64,000 nucleotides of DNA from Panaeolus papilionaceus (lineage: Eukaryota; Basidiomycota; Agaricomycetes; Agaricales): positions 2,108,001 to 2,172,000 of the forward strand of contig JADNRZ010000006.1 in NCBI GenBank assembly GCA_015501605.1. The letters run 5' to 3'. The first letter of the stretch is position 1. Each line of letters opens with the position of its first letter. Both the position numbers and the translations under genes were made by a program. The notes below the pieces were generated by a model. That model had not been told where the DNA came from. It was given only the letters and a program-made list of their open reading frames with translations, and searched no databases. Of this stretch, positions 43,564 to 56,102 are shown in pieces.

Positions 43564-46500
43564 TTACGCCGTCTTCTGACCCTCAGTCCACCAGTCATTT
43601 AATGTCAAACGAACCAGAAGGTGATACAACGCATCTAACCCACCAGTAGGCCTCCTCACTGCACCTATGCTCGCGTCCGACATGTATTTCAGCGAAGAAG
43701 AGTTTTTCTCCACTAGACCCTTAAGTACTCGTATCTGTAAAGGTTATTGAGTCCAAGACCTTGAGTTAAAGCAGAATTTTGCATACCAGTGTCGCCATAC
43801 GTCCTCTGAACTTCTGGAACAGCTCCTCGGTAAAATTGGCCGCCTGGTATTCTTGAAGGCGTTCTCGATGAAGTTCACCGATGACGATTGTCAACTCCAA
43901 AACAATTTCCAAACATTGTCTTAAGAGGTCACCAACGTTCCTTTGACCCGTTCTCAAGAGGCAAGCATTAAGCATGTCGTCCAAGAGCGCGGAGTGGCAA
44001 CGCGAGAGATGAAACACATCCGTGAAGCTGTTATCCTGAGTAGGTAGAGTGGACTGTGAGATAAGCGAATCCGTCCTGAGATGAGACTCCAGCCGCGCCA
44101 AGAATGGGTCAAAATTTCCTCTGATGACTGTGTCGAAAACGTATCCAGAGAGGCTTGACACAAAGGTATGTGCAATGAATCTAAAATGAAGCAACAACTT
44201 GCGCGACTGTGCTAGCGTCGGGAAGAGGAAAGTGGCAATCGCCTTGTGACTAGACATCCTGAAAAGAGACTTGATGGCACAATCCACTGAATGAAGATGA
44301 TGGTCAGCATGTCTCAACGCATTTTGTATTCGGATACAAAAATTAACCTCGTTGAAGTCTTAAAATGAACGTGAAAATTCGCTGATATTTAGCCAGAATC
44401 TCGGGGGAAATAAGGATTTCCATAGGACGAGGTGGTTTGTAGTCCATGTACAGGAAATCTAGAGCCCTGAAAACAGCGAAAGAGATCAGAAGCCTGGAAC
44501 AAAAGTAAATATCGAGAGAAACCAACTCAATCGCTGCAAAAGAAGGCATAGTTGAGTTATCGAGTAAAGTACCTTAAAGAGAGCAGACTCACATAGAGGA
44601 TCCATCCACTTGTCCCTTCCAGGTCCAGTAGGGAGATCTCGGATCGCAAATCCAAGTCTCCACCCAGCCTCTTCAATAACTTGAGCAGACATGACATCGT
44701 CTTCCCGAGGTAAGTCTCTCCTGTCCTCGGCATCCGTAGCATCTTCATCATCTTTGAAGTCATCCTTTTCCCTGAGATAATCCAAGGAATCAACGATGAC
44801 CGTTCTCAGGAAAAAGCTCAAATCTGCTCCCACAGGTGGCCACATCTCCCTATCAAGAAGGTTTGGCGAAAGCCCTACAGCCCATGGCTGCTTCCCTTGG
44901 CTGTATGATTTGCCTGGTCGTCTCCGCAATGAGCGAATAGTCATTGAATGTGCATTGTTCTGGAGCTCATATTGACCGGCATCTGAAAATAGCGCAGATA
45001 GAATCCGCGCTTTGAACTTGGGACCAGCGAGGAGTAGATACGATCGCAACAGGATGAGATGAGATCGGAAATTGAGGAGACCAGCTGAGCATAGAAACAC
45101 ATCTAGCAAGGTTGAAGACAATTCCGTAGCGTGAACAGTGAGGCTTTTGAAAGTCAACGAAGTCAGGTCTGACATCGTGGGGGTGATCTTGGGTAGGGCA
45201 TCGGGGAAATTCTTGATGAATGAGTCAAGGGCAGCAGGCGAGACGGCTTCAACTTTGAATGTTGATTTGGTGGTAAGAGAACCTGGCTCCATATCAAATA
45301 GCTTGAACGCAGAAAGACCAGAGGTAATAGCACTCTTGTCATCAGGTGGGAGATTTTTTATTGGATTGCCTGAAGCAGATGGTAAATCTTCACCGCACCA
45401 AGCTGCGTTAATGTCTTCAGGTGTCCAAATCCATCGAATTGATGGATGGTCGTGCGCTGTGCTGAGTAACGCGTGTTCTGGTTGAGCTATGCGAAGAAGC
45501 ACGAGAGATTTCTGAGCAGCTGGAAGAGCCTCAATGGTTTTCTTGGGGAAGAACATGGGGAACTCTGTTTCCACACTGTCAAGTAAGTCGAGATAATCCT
45601 CTTCCTCTTGTTCTTCTCCGTCATCCAGATGGAACTCGTGGTCTCTCTGTTCACGTTTAGGTAGCCGTTTGGGGGCAGGTTTTCCAAATCCAATTGATCT
45701 TGCAATATCTTGAATGTACTCTTGTGAAGTGCATGTCAACACGAAGGCAAAGACAGATTTGATGAGAGTTGACGATTGTTGTTCGTAATGCAATGTGAGG
45801 TCCTCATAAAGGCGAGATAGAAGGGGAATAGGTTGCGATTCAAAGGGTTGATATTCGTAGGGAGAACTTCCTATATCCTTTAGTCAAATCAACGTTAGCT
45901 GCTTGTAGCTGCTAATCCGTAACATGGACTTACCCGTTTGGAAAATCTACCCAGTGCATCCAGGAGTTCTTCATAAGGTTGATAGTGCGTCCAGAGAAAA
46001 AATAGTGGAAAACGACCCGTCTCTTTGGCCAGGTATTCCGCAGAAGGAGGGGTGTGCATGAGAGCATCGCGAATATATGATAACGTGGTAGACAGCGCAT
46101 GAGCGAATGCGTGTATCGTCGGCCCATCCGTTGCGGATCTGATAACCTTTGAGAAAGGCTGCTTGTAACTCTTGCGGTATTTGATTTCCTTACCTTTGGC
46201 GCAACTCAACAACTAACAGCTCCAATCGGCGGAGTAGTGTCCCAATTGTCAAAAACCTTGAGACGATACTACAAGAAGTTAGTAAAGTTAAAAAGGAGAC
46301 GGTTAAAACATACCTGGATGTGATCACTTCATCCTTCCCCTCCAAGCTGAACACGGTTTCTTTTCCATCAGAAAGGGACTCTTTGAACTTCGCCTCATCC
46401 GAATTCCAAGTGAAGAGCGATGACGATATTCCTAGTACTGTGGTCTTCAGACTCTCAAAGAGTTCCTTATCTGTGACAGGGACATTCAAAGTAGTGTCAT

Positions 46501-47041
46501 ATGGACGTGGGTGAGCACTATCATAATTAGTGCGGGTTCGGCTAAGCCAATTGTGAACTCACTGTAATCGAGCAGCAGTGAAAACCATATCGTCCTGTTC
46601 AGACAGGAAAGCAGTTGGTGAAGCATGACTGGGATGTGACTGCCGTAGCCTATCCCATGAAAGGAGACCATTCTACCGCAAAAAAGGTTTATACAACAAT
46701 TAAATCAAACCATAATGCATGCTCACCTTGATTCCTTGTCGTCTGATTAGTGCCTCCCTCCACAAGGATGTTATATGATCCGCCGCTGGTTTGGGAGGGC
46801 TTGAATCTAAAGTCAATAATGTCAACTCTTTTGGAATATCAACAGCCTTTGTAGGTAGTTTCGGCCTCGGTAGGAGGTTGGTGTTTCGCTGCTCGAGTGT
46901 AATTGCATCCAGAATCGGGTTTTGGGGCTTATCTTCCAAAGGTTCTACCACGAACCCCGTCCCAATTCCAGGTAAACGAGGTTCATAATGAATATCTGTG
47001 TGCGAGTCCAAGGGTGATTGGAACACATGGAGAAAGTCCAT
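43564..47041 (-). CDS. Gamma-tubulin complex component (GCP5/GCP6-like, Spc97/98 family)
   Basis: Multi-exon gene from an ATG at 47041 (MDFLHVFQSPLDSH) to a TAA at 43566-43564. N-terminal GCP-type segments include NGLLSWDRLRQSHPSHASP and FLTIGTLLRRLELLVVELRQRQ. The middle has a long charged insert (GEEQEEEDYLDLLD). The C-terminal grip domain is clear: LGFAIRDLPTG, ALDFLYMDYKPPRPMEILIS, KYQRIFTFILRLQRVDCAI, and the end GGLDALYHLLVRLTLNDWW. GCPs form the ring that nucleates microtubules at the spindle pole body. Length, large insert and weak match to the GCP2/3 patterns point to GCP5 or GCP6, which I cannot separate by eye. The last 3' exon is joined across an intron after RMATL. Confidence 0.85.
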
Positions 47042-47348
47042 GATGATGGTGGTTGTGGTTTAAGGTAAGACGCGCTTAGCGCGTGTCGCGCGTCTGATGA
47101 TGATCACGGCAGTTGATAATCTCTTATGCAAAATCTAACCTAAGACCTTTGAGCTTACAAATTCAATGAAGGATAAGATTCGTTTCGTTTTTGCAAAGTC
47201 TACTACATAAAGCACAATTTTTGAAACGACAATACTATAACATTTGATATATAAAATGAGCATCATTGAAAAGGCTGGCTCATTCTAGGTGAGAAAGAAA
47301 TAATCCGAAAATAAAGAAAAAATAAAAAGAGACATTTATTTTACACCG

Positions 47349-49677
47349 TTATGCACACCACTTCCTAACGTTTTGGAACATCTTGAACCACGGCCCCCCA
47401 GCACGCCAGTCCTCCTTGAAGGACGCGGGATACCAACTGTTGGACTCCAAAGTAGCAACACGTTCAGGATGAGGCATCAACGCCAAAATGCGTCCATTGG
47501 GTGTCTGAACACCATTAATTCCTCCAGGACTTCCATTAGGGTTTAGAGGATAGACCTCAGTAGCCCTCCCTTGAGCATCAACGTAACGGATTGCCACCAA
47601 TCCCGCAGATTCAACGGCCACCCTCTGCTCCTCCTTCGCAAACGCAACACGACCTTCACCATGTGCGACAGCCACAGGAAGTTTGCTTCCAGCCATTCCA
47701 GCAAAGAATACAGACTTCCTCGTAGCCTCGCTATCAACGATCTCAACCACCGACACACGTCCCTCAAACCTCTCGCTCCTGTTAGGCTTGAACTCGGGCC
47801 AATCCTGGGCACCCGGGATAAGGTCCTTCATATGGCTCAGGAATTGACATCCGTTGCACACACCCAGCGCAAAACTATCTTCACGAGCAAAGAAATCAGC
47901 GAATTCCCGACGAGCAGTGTCATTAAGGAGGGCAGAGTTGGCCCATCCTTTTCCTGCACCAAGAACGTCACCGTAAGAGAAACCACCACACGCCGCGAAT
48001 CCTCGGAAATCAGCAAGGCTGAGCTTGCCGCTTAGGATATCCGACATGTGCACATCGATAGCGTCAAACCCTGCCTCTGTGAAAGCCCAAGCCATTTCAA
48101 CCTGCCCATTGACACCCTGTTCTCGGAGAATGGCAACCTTGGGGCGAGTTTCGTATGTCTGAGGAGGCGTTGGGGTAAAGGTGAGGTCGTAGAAGATTCC
48201 GGTGTTCTTCTCGTCGTCAATGAGGGCGTATTCCTCCTTCGCAGCAATAGCATTGTCGCGAATGAGCTGCATCTGGTAGGATGTTTCAGCCCATTTCTTC
48301 TGAAGCTCTGCACGAGAGGCGGTAAAGAGTGTTGCGCCCTGGTGAATAACGGAAAAGGTCTCGTTCTTGGGAGAAGAGTTGACGCGGCCAATAACATGGA
48401 TGGAAGGTGAGGGGAATCCAACACCTGTGAAGACAGAAACCAAGTCACCAAGCTGAGAATCACGAACTTGAACGACAGCTCCCAATTCCTCGTTGAAAAG
48501 TGTCGCGACCGGGTCTTCGGTGGAATGGAGAGCATCCAGTGAAACCTCTACACCAACTCGTCCGGCAAAGGCCATCTCCACAATCGTAGTAAACAACCCT
48601 CCATCGGAACGGTCATGATAGGCGAGCACAAGGTCAGATTGGGCGACCTTTGCCTGTTGGCATCCAAGGAGGAAGGATTTCAAAACAGCAGCATCCTCAA
48701 CATCAGGTGCCTCAGTCCCGATCTCCTTGAAGACTTGAGCCAGGGCAGAACCACCGAGACGTTCCTTTCCGTTAGCAAGATCGAAGAAAACGAGGCTCGT
48801 AGGTTCGTCCAAATCCGTCCTAAGTTGAGGGGTCCAAGTATTGGAGACATCCGTAACAGGGGTGAAAGCGGTCACAATCAAAGACAGGGGCGCGCTAACC
48901 TCCTTTTGTCCCTCATCATCTCTCCATTTCATCGACATGGACATGGAATCCTTTCCAACTGGGATTCCAACCCCAAGTGCTGGGCAGAGATCCATTCCAA
49001 TAGCCTGAACAGCCTCATAAAGACCAGCTCCCTCTCCCTCCTTGGAAGTGGCACACATCCAGTTCGCGCTAAGCTTGACACGCGACAAATCTGCAATGCT
49101 CGCAGCTACAAGATTCATCAAGGATTCAGCGACAGCCATGCGAGCGGAGGCGCCTGCATTTAGGAGTGCCAATGGGGTACGCTCGCCCATAGCCATGGCC
49201 TCTCCTGTCTTGACATCAAAGCCGTATGTTGAGCGGGTGACGGCGACATCTGCAACAGGAACTTGCCAGGGGCCGACCATTTGATCCCGGGTGACGAGAC
49301 CTGTGATGGTCCTATCTCCAATGGTGATCAAGAATGATTTGGATCCAACAGAAGGGAGACGGAGGACACGGTCTACAGCGGCAGGAAGCCGTTCGGGCAG
49401 GGTGGTGGAGGGGAAGAACGAGGAAAGGGAGGCATCAAAAGATGGGCGTTGAATCTTTTGGGTGTTGTCTTTTCTAGCCATCTTGGGGGGCTTTCCAAAG
49501 AGCGTCGACATCTTTAGACGAATGACATCCTGATTGAACAACCTATCTGTGACGATGAGTTCCTTTTCCTTGGTGGCCTCGCCGACGATGGAATAGGGGC
49601 AGCGCTCGCGCTTAGCGATTGCCTCAAAGGCGTCCAACCTGCCCAAAGCAACCGCCAGAACGTAACGCTCTTGACTC

Positions 49678-49709
<32 letters not shown>

Positions 49710-51392
49710 CGAATCCGCAACCAACACATCCCTGATCTCAAATCGTGCTCCGAGATCAGAGTCATGTACCAGCTCCGGAAGGGCGTTTGACAACCCTCCC
49801 GCGCCAACGTCGTGGATGCTCTCCACAGGGTTTTCTGTGTCCAAGCTAACACAGGCATCTATAACCTGTTGGCATCTCCTCTCCATCTCGGCGTTCTCTC
49901 GCTGAACAGAGGCAAAGTCGAGGTCGGCTGAACTAGCACCAGAGACTTGACTTGATGCCGCTCCTCCACCCAAACCGATGAGCATACCAGGTCCACCTAG
50001 AACGATGATCTTGGATCCAGGCGTGATCTTAGACTTGACAGCGAACTGAGGGCGAACGTTGCCGTAGCCACCAGCAATCATAATGGGTTTATGGTATCCT
50101 CGGATTTCGCGTTGTTGTCCATCCTCAGAGATGGGCACGCTCTCAGAGAAAGTGCGGAAATAACCTGTAAGAGCAGGGCGGCCAAACTCGTTGTTGAAAG
50201 CGCTTGCACCGAGAGGTCCCTCGATCATAATATCTAGAGCAGAAGCGATGTGGGCTGGACGACCGAAATCGGTTTCCCAAGGCTGTTCGTAGCCGGGAAT
50301 GAGAAGGTTGGAGACCGTGAACCCAGCCAAACCCGCCTTGGGCTTGGAGCCTCGTCCAACAGAGCCTTCATCTCGAATTTCTCCACCCGATCCAGTTGCA
50401 GCACCGGGGTAAGGAGAAACAGCAGTGGGGTGGTTGTGGGTCTCGACTTTAATGAGGATAGGAATTTCTTCTTGGACCGACTGGTATTGGTGGTTTCTAC
50501 AAGAGACGAGGAAGCGAGGACCAGAGTGCCCCTCTAAAACAGCTGCGTTGTCGGAGTACGCGGAGATCGTACCATGGCCGTTGAGCTTTTCTGTATTCCG
50601 GATCATTTGGAAAAGAGAGTGGGGTAGCGCTTGATCGTCGATTGTCCACGAGGCGTTGAAGATCTTGTGCCTGCAATGTTCAGAGTTGACCTGCGCGAAC
50701 ATGAACAGCTCGGCATCGCTAGGGTTTCTGTCCATTTTGGTGTAGGCATCAACCAAATAATTAATCTCGTCCGCTGCAAGGGCAAGTCCCAGTTCGACAT
50801 TGGCAGCGACCAGTTTAGCTTTGGCTTCCTCGGCCAAGGAACCTGCTGCCTGAAGATCGACGGTTCTCAAGGGTTTAGGCGGTTCCTCGAGAAAAAGAGT
50901 GGACTCCTGAGGAGTAGACAAAGAGAGTGACTGGGTCATACGATCATGAAGGAGATGTGCAAAAGGTTTCAAGTCCTCTTCGGTAATGGACTGCTGACCT
51001 TCCAACTCGAAAACATACGCGGTCCCTCGTTCCAATCGCTCGATATGGTTCCCTAAATTGCACAGAGCTGCAATATCTGTGGCCTTGCTTGACCACGGTG
51101 AGATAGATCCTGGCCTGGGTAAAACGTAAACAACGTTCCTATGTTGTTGAATTGACGCGATGGTGTTTGGAAGTGCAAGGGCATCCCCATACTGCAGAAG
51201 TCGATCTAGAGATGCTTTGAAAGGCGAACCTGCGCTCAAAAGCTCCTCTTCAAGGTCCTTTGCCTTGTTTTGAACCAGATGGATCCAAACGGCATCGACA
51301 GATAGAACCTTTGGGGTACTTTTCCGAATTTGTTGGAGCAAAGCATCCCGCTTCGGCTGCGAGATGGCAGATGAACCAGGCAGCACAATCAT
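47349..51392 (-). CDS. ADE6: Phosphoribosylformylglycinamidine synthase (FGAM synthase)
   Basis: A single uninterrupted frame of 1347 residues, the usual size of the eukaryotic fused enzyme. It converts FGAR, glutamine and ATP to FGAM, the fourth step of purine synthesis, in the cytosol. The N-terminal PurS-like and linker region is followed by [36 protein letters not shown], then [16 protein letters not shown] and [15 protein letters not shown] in the first AIRS-like half. The second half has [11 protein letters not shown] and YHDRSDGGL. The C-terminal glutaminase has [16 protein letters not shown], the nucleophile Cys in LGVCNGCQF (about residue 1180) and the His/Glu pair in MPHPERV (about residue 1307). 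The symbol follows S. cerevisiae. The lack of introns over 4 kb is unusual beside its intron-rich neighbours. Confidence 0.97.
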
Positions 51393-52470
51393 TTCTAGTT
51401 CAAGTATCAGTAAATATTAAATCTAATAAAATCATTTATACCTGCAGAACGTTCTCGTCGGTGCTGATTGCTATAGCGTTGTAGTTAAAGTGTTGGACGA
51501 CGATAAGTTCTGCTCGTTGTTCAGGATTAGAAAATTGGTGTAGATAAGATTAAAGGCATTTATCTTATCTCATCCGGAACCTCACTTCGGTCCGTCCCCG
51601 TCGTCTTCCCCATCATGATTCCATATATGGGCCAAGGCTCCCCGGTGGACGGCCAAGAGCAGCTTCACCCCACAAGGTCCCCCATGGGCTCAGGGCGAAT
51701 GCATTTTGTCTTCGAAATCATTGTTACAGGCGGCCTCGATATCCCAAGGTCCTTTGCAGAGGGGGTATCGCTTGAAAATCGTAACAAAGTTGAATATCGA
51801 CGGGATTTTCTCTCTTGTGGCGCAGTTTCCTTGAAGTCAACTGAATTGCATCAGATGTATGATGCTGCTCGGCTGCACACCTTTGCATGTTTGCTGGATG
51901 AGACTTGGTCGCTCAGATGGGAAAGGAATGCATGGTCTGATTGGGAGAAGATTCGTCTAATTTTTAGTGCTCACATACCCAATGCCCTAACCCATAATCG
52001 ACACAATTGAAATTTGGGTAGGAGCTCCGACTTGATGATGGAAGGTATTCAAACGAATTTAAATAATCCCCTTCGGTTCGAGACGGTTTCTCTGCGAGTA
52101 GCTCAGTTGCACATCGTTCTTGAACAAGGCGAAAATCCAAAGAACTGGCAGACAACAGAGGCCAGCCAAGTTGCACTTTAAATGGTTGCACGAAAAAGTC
52201 GGACCACAGATGTGTCCCTGACCTAAGAGTTTTCACAGCATCAAATACGAATCCAAGATCAGATCTTTTCAAGTATCCCCTCTCGAAGCAATTAGGTCCG
52301 TCTTTCAATGATACTTCGTGTGAATTCTCTGAGCTTGGGATGCAACATGCAGGGGGGATTTTTAGCACATCCTTCTTGTCCTTGCTTTCTTTGCTTTCTC
52401 TCATCATCCATGTCGTTGAGGCCACCTAATTGACTCAGAAAGCAGATTTTGAGCCAAATCCTCCATATTA
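51393..52470. other. Intergenic with two doubtful open frames
   Basis: Open frames at 51615-52010 (+, 131 codons) and 51964-52425 (-, 153 codons) overlap tail to tail. Neither shows a known motif, a consistent intron structure or a convincing start. Either could be a small lineage-specific gene. The first 100 bp should hold the FGAM synthase promoter. Confidence 0.35.
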
Positions 52471-54532
52471 ATGGCTTCTGGACCATTGTCATGGCATGAA
52501 GAGCAGCTTGCTGCAATTGCAGCTGATCACGGGCTCCTGGAAGCGTATCAAAATCTAAAATATGCCAATGGTGTGTTCTAATAATATCCCCTTCACTCGA
52601 ATATCTCACTAATTATTTACAGTTGGCCTTCTGGTACACGCCCTTTTTAAAAAAATTCGTAATCTGGAGGGTAATCATGGTTGTAGATGCTCCTCATATA
52701 CGATCATGCAATTACGTTCAACCTCGAGGTATGTCATCGTTAAGCGCGTAGCGATCATGAAACTCAAGTTACCCCAAGGTCCGCAGAATATGGACGTAAG
52801 TATATGACAAAGTTCCTCCATTATGCAAGTCTTACCAGCCAACACCAGCTTAAACTGGAGATTACCGAAAATTCTCTTCATGACGACTCGATATTTTCTG
52901 CCACCATTCTTATTGTAAGTGTCGCCTCCTATTCAGTGGTGCTGACTTCTCTAACGGCTTGCCAACAGTTACGAGGGCATATGTGAGTATTATGCTTATT
53001 TGAGACCCTTTAGAGGGGAACTGACGACGGATTGATCAGCGAATCTCCGGTACAATGAAGGGCGAGCTGGACACATAGTAAGTTAATCGGCTTATAGTTC
53101 ACATTTTCATGCGTTTACTTATGGCATTTATCAGGTGTAATATTTTCTATATTATACATATGTACTCGACTGACCAGGTGTGTAGTTGCACAGCCAAATT
53201 ATACACGGCATTTCCAACGGTGGTGGCTGTTACATCGGTAGAGATGATGTTGATATTACGAGTTTTGGCACTTTGTGAGTCCAGTGAAGTGTTTTTGTCG
53301 TAGCGCTTATTCTCACCTATCTTTTCAGATTCAAACGGAAGGGTGAGCCTATTTTATAAACTCCAGCCGAGAATTATCGACGAATATTTTGGATCCAGCG
53401 CATGGCACGCTTCCTCATTACGGCGTTCTCTGGTGCGTCACTCTCATGAATCATTTATAAACGTTATTCAAGCTTGATTATAGTTCAACTTACTCTCTGG
53501 TCGGCTGTGGCTGTTCTTATACTCGTTCAGACTCACCGTGAGATGCAGAAATTAATTCACCACGATCAATTTAACTGATCACCACCTCGTTTCTAGCTAT
53601 TCCGGGAGAGCGCGTTTTCCCTGGGTGCTTGTTTGTCGTCCCCAAGTATGCTGCTATAGGATGGTGGGTCTCCTCCATTTCTCACATGAGTGAATTTGTG
53701 GCTCAAGTTTATTCTGAAATGTTTCAGGGTTCCTGGTGTCGTCTTCGAGTGTAAGAACTTTTTTCCGCTGCTTCGCCGCTGTCCCGTTACAAATGTCACC
53801 CACCACTGAACGCCTTCCTTTTACAGTTCTCCTTATTGTCTTGACAATCCACAAGGCACGCAAGTACGGCAAGTTCTCCCCCACGTAAGCCTTTCATTAT
53901 CGGAATCGGTTCTCGAGGGCATATTAATCTAACTTTTTCCCCTTATTAGATTAAAAGTCCTGACTAGGGACTCTGTGGTGTATTTCTTCATTATTGGAGG
54001 TACGCATCACTAAGCCATTCTTCGACGAGATACTTATCATGGAACTAAAATGACCCACAGGTATCTTTGTATTCAATATCATTTATCATATGGTGGGAAG
54101 ACAGCTACTTGCCCCATCCCTTATTCTGTAAGCACCTCATCCACCTGACTGCCTTGACGCTCAACCAACCGATTTCGGACAGACCCACAAACGTCGTGAC
54201 GTGCATTGCGGTATGCCTTCTCCCCTTGTCACATCTACCTCGCTTATCGCTAACTCCTCCCATTCCTGCGTCGTTTCTAGGCTGCGCGATTGACTATGAA
54301 CATTCGCAGGTTTACTATGGACGAGGGTATGGAGACCTTGGCGAACAATGGACTCGGCACTATCGCCCTCCCAGGTCCAGCTCGAAACAATACTGCCGGA
54401 ACACCCGTCGCGTTTCGGCCCAGACAGCACGTCCCCACAGCCTCGGAATTAGCTCATGAAGAAAATGAACTTCGCATAATGAACGAGAGACGACTGGAGG
54501 AGGAGGATCCTGAGCAGCTTCCTACCCAGTAG
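52471..54532 (+). CDS. DUF6533-type seven-transmembrane protein
   Basis: A gene with many tiny exons. Exon 1 (52471-52570) starts MASGPLSWHEEQLAA. The joined exons then read YANVGLLMLLIYDHAITFNLEV, RRIWTLNWRLPKIL and FMTTRYFLPPFLL, the signature head of the agaricomycete DUF6533 family. Later exons give VVAVTSVEMMLILRVLALY, a TM block QLTLWSAVAVLILVQTHRE, then LLIVLTIHKARKYGK, LTRDSVVYFFIIGG and a conserved membrane end near IFVFNIIYHM. The cytoplasmic tail ends LEEEDPEQLPTQ. The family consists of plasma-membrane-type 7-TM proteins of unknown function. At least eight introns are implied, and some internal joins are uncertain; one candidate intron between RRIWT and NWRLPK is well supported because it rebuilds the motif. 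Confidence 0.78.
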
Positions 54533-55584
54533 CATTCTTTCGGTTATTCCGCCCCCCTCTACTCAGCAATGCTCAACCACCATATCATCTCGCTGATCCC
54601 ATTGGAATATTAATTCTCATGACATATTCGCCTCTCCGAAACATTCTATATTCTTCCCGATCCTTTTCTTGCACCCGCTCTTTTTGGAATCCGCTCCCCC
54701 CTCCTTGCATGTTTACGCACATGTCGTGTATATCTTCGGGACCGTTACCCTTGCATACATATATCCCTACTACCACCGTAGCAACCAGCTGCCCCCACAT
54801 TGGACACCTTGAGTTTACCCACCAACTTATATCTTGAGACATTAAATCAATGCGCACTCGCTAATTCACGAGGTACGAAACATCTTACTCAAATGCTGGC
54901 GATCCTCATTGATGTGAATTTCTGCTTCTTGCAATTTATAGGGATTATAACGCGTATAATGTACTTCTAGACGTCGCATTGCTATCAATAGCAGCTTTCG
55001 TATATAATAGATTTGTTTTCTTGCACATAGCCGACGGACTCTGGATCTGCAGCCAGCTCGCCACCCACACAAGTTGCGCCACCGCCGCAGATGCTCCTTC
55101 AACGTCTCGACACTCCAACTCGTGAGCATGATCGCTCTTTTCAAATGAACGAGATCATCAAGCTCCAACTTGACCAAAGTTTTGTCTCGCTCGTGCTCAT
55201 CCCTGAATGTGCGCGCCTCTGTATATTCTGAACCCACAATTAACCTCTAAGTCACTTTCGAGCTACCAGTCCTCGAGCCACAACGAAAAATCGTGCGGCG
55301 ATGAAGATAATACACTTCCCTCTCATGATCAGCACCTGCTTTCCCACTCGCCCATCGCTTTCCGCGATGTTTGCTTTTTCGTTTGGCTTGCCTTGACCAT
55401 GACATATCAATGTCATGCCACGCGAAGTCTGTCCCTGAATGTTTCTCAGAGAGGAAGTTGAGGGAAATTCAATTTGGATTCATCATTGGACAGACGCTGT
55501 CACGCTGTGGGTCGCGTCGGCGCCCGGATCGAGGACCGACTTGGGGCTGTCTCCTAGACTTTCAGCCTTTTTGGGAAGATGTAG
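54533..55584. other. Intergenic, no gene supported
   Basis: About 1 kb between the 7-TM gene and the MITE. Short open frames on both strands (54585-54857 -, 54866-55237 -, 55207-55461 +) lack motifs and conflict with one another. Confidence 0.4.
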
Positions 55585-55586
55585 TA

Positions 55587-56100
55587 CAGTCGTTTGCATA
55601 ATTAATTGCCCCATCATTTTTTCGAAATCTTTGTTTATTTGGCCGAAAAAGGGTCGATAAGACCTCAGTTCCTCACAATGATGTATGAATACTATCTATC
55701 ATATTTATCCCATGACACCTAAAGGACACCATATGACAATTGAGATGCATAAAAACATTGCAAGGTGGTAAAATATTGATGGAAAAAGCACAGAAGAGTA
55801 TGCTGAACAGCCTGAACTTGCTCAGTGCTATTCTTTGATGCTAAATTTTGAATTTTAAATTGTGGATACCATTTTATTAAAGATTTATAAGTAATTACTA
55901 GTCTCAAGTTGTTTCATAGTCAAATTCCTTGCAACGACTCATTAATATGTGTGCAATGCGTGCAATACCAGCGCGACAGGCCTCAATTTCTCGCATTTTT
56001 GACAGCCGGTCCCCCCGGCCCGCTGATGTGGGGAGAAATATCAAACGTGAACAAATAGGATTCGAAAAAATGATGGGGCAATTAATTATGCAAACGACTG
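55587..56100. mobile_element. Tc1/mariner-like MITE (514 bp) with long perfect TIRs
   Basis: The left arm (55587-55626) begins CAGTCGTTTGCATAATTA, and the right arm (56061-56100) is its exact reverse complement over 40 bp. TA dinucleotides sit immediately outside at 55585-55586 and 56101-56102, the target duplication of Tc1/mariner elements. The AT-rich 430 bp interior has no transposase motif. The fully matched arms point to a young copy moved in trans. Short open frames that cross the right arm (55929-56231) are by-products. Confidence 0.88.
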
Positions 56101-56102
56101 TA

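Noticed and set aside
47571..50930. Many open frames on both strands inside the FGAM synthase locus
   Set aside because: They are shadows of a strongly conserved, codon-rich gene and show no motifs of their own.
52086..52110. tRNA D-arm-like sequence (gagtagctcagttgc)
   Set aside because: No matching anticodon arm or T-arm follows, so no tRNA can be folded.
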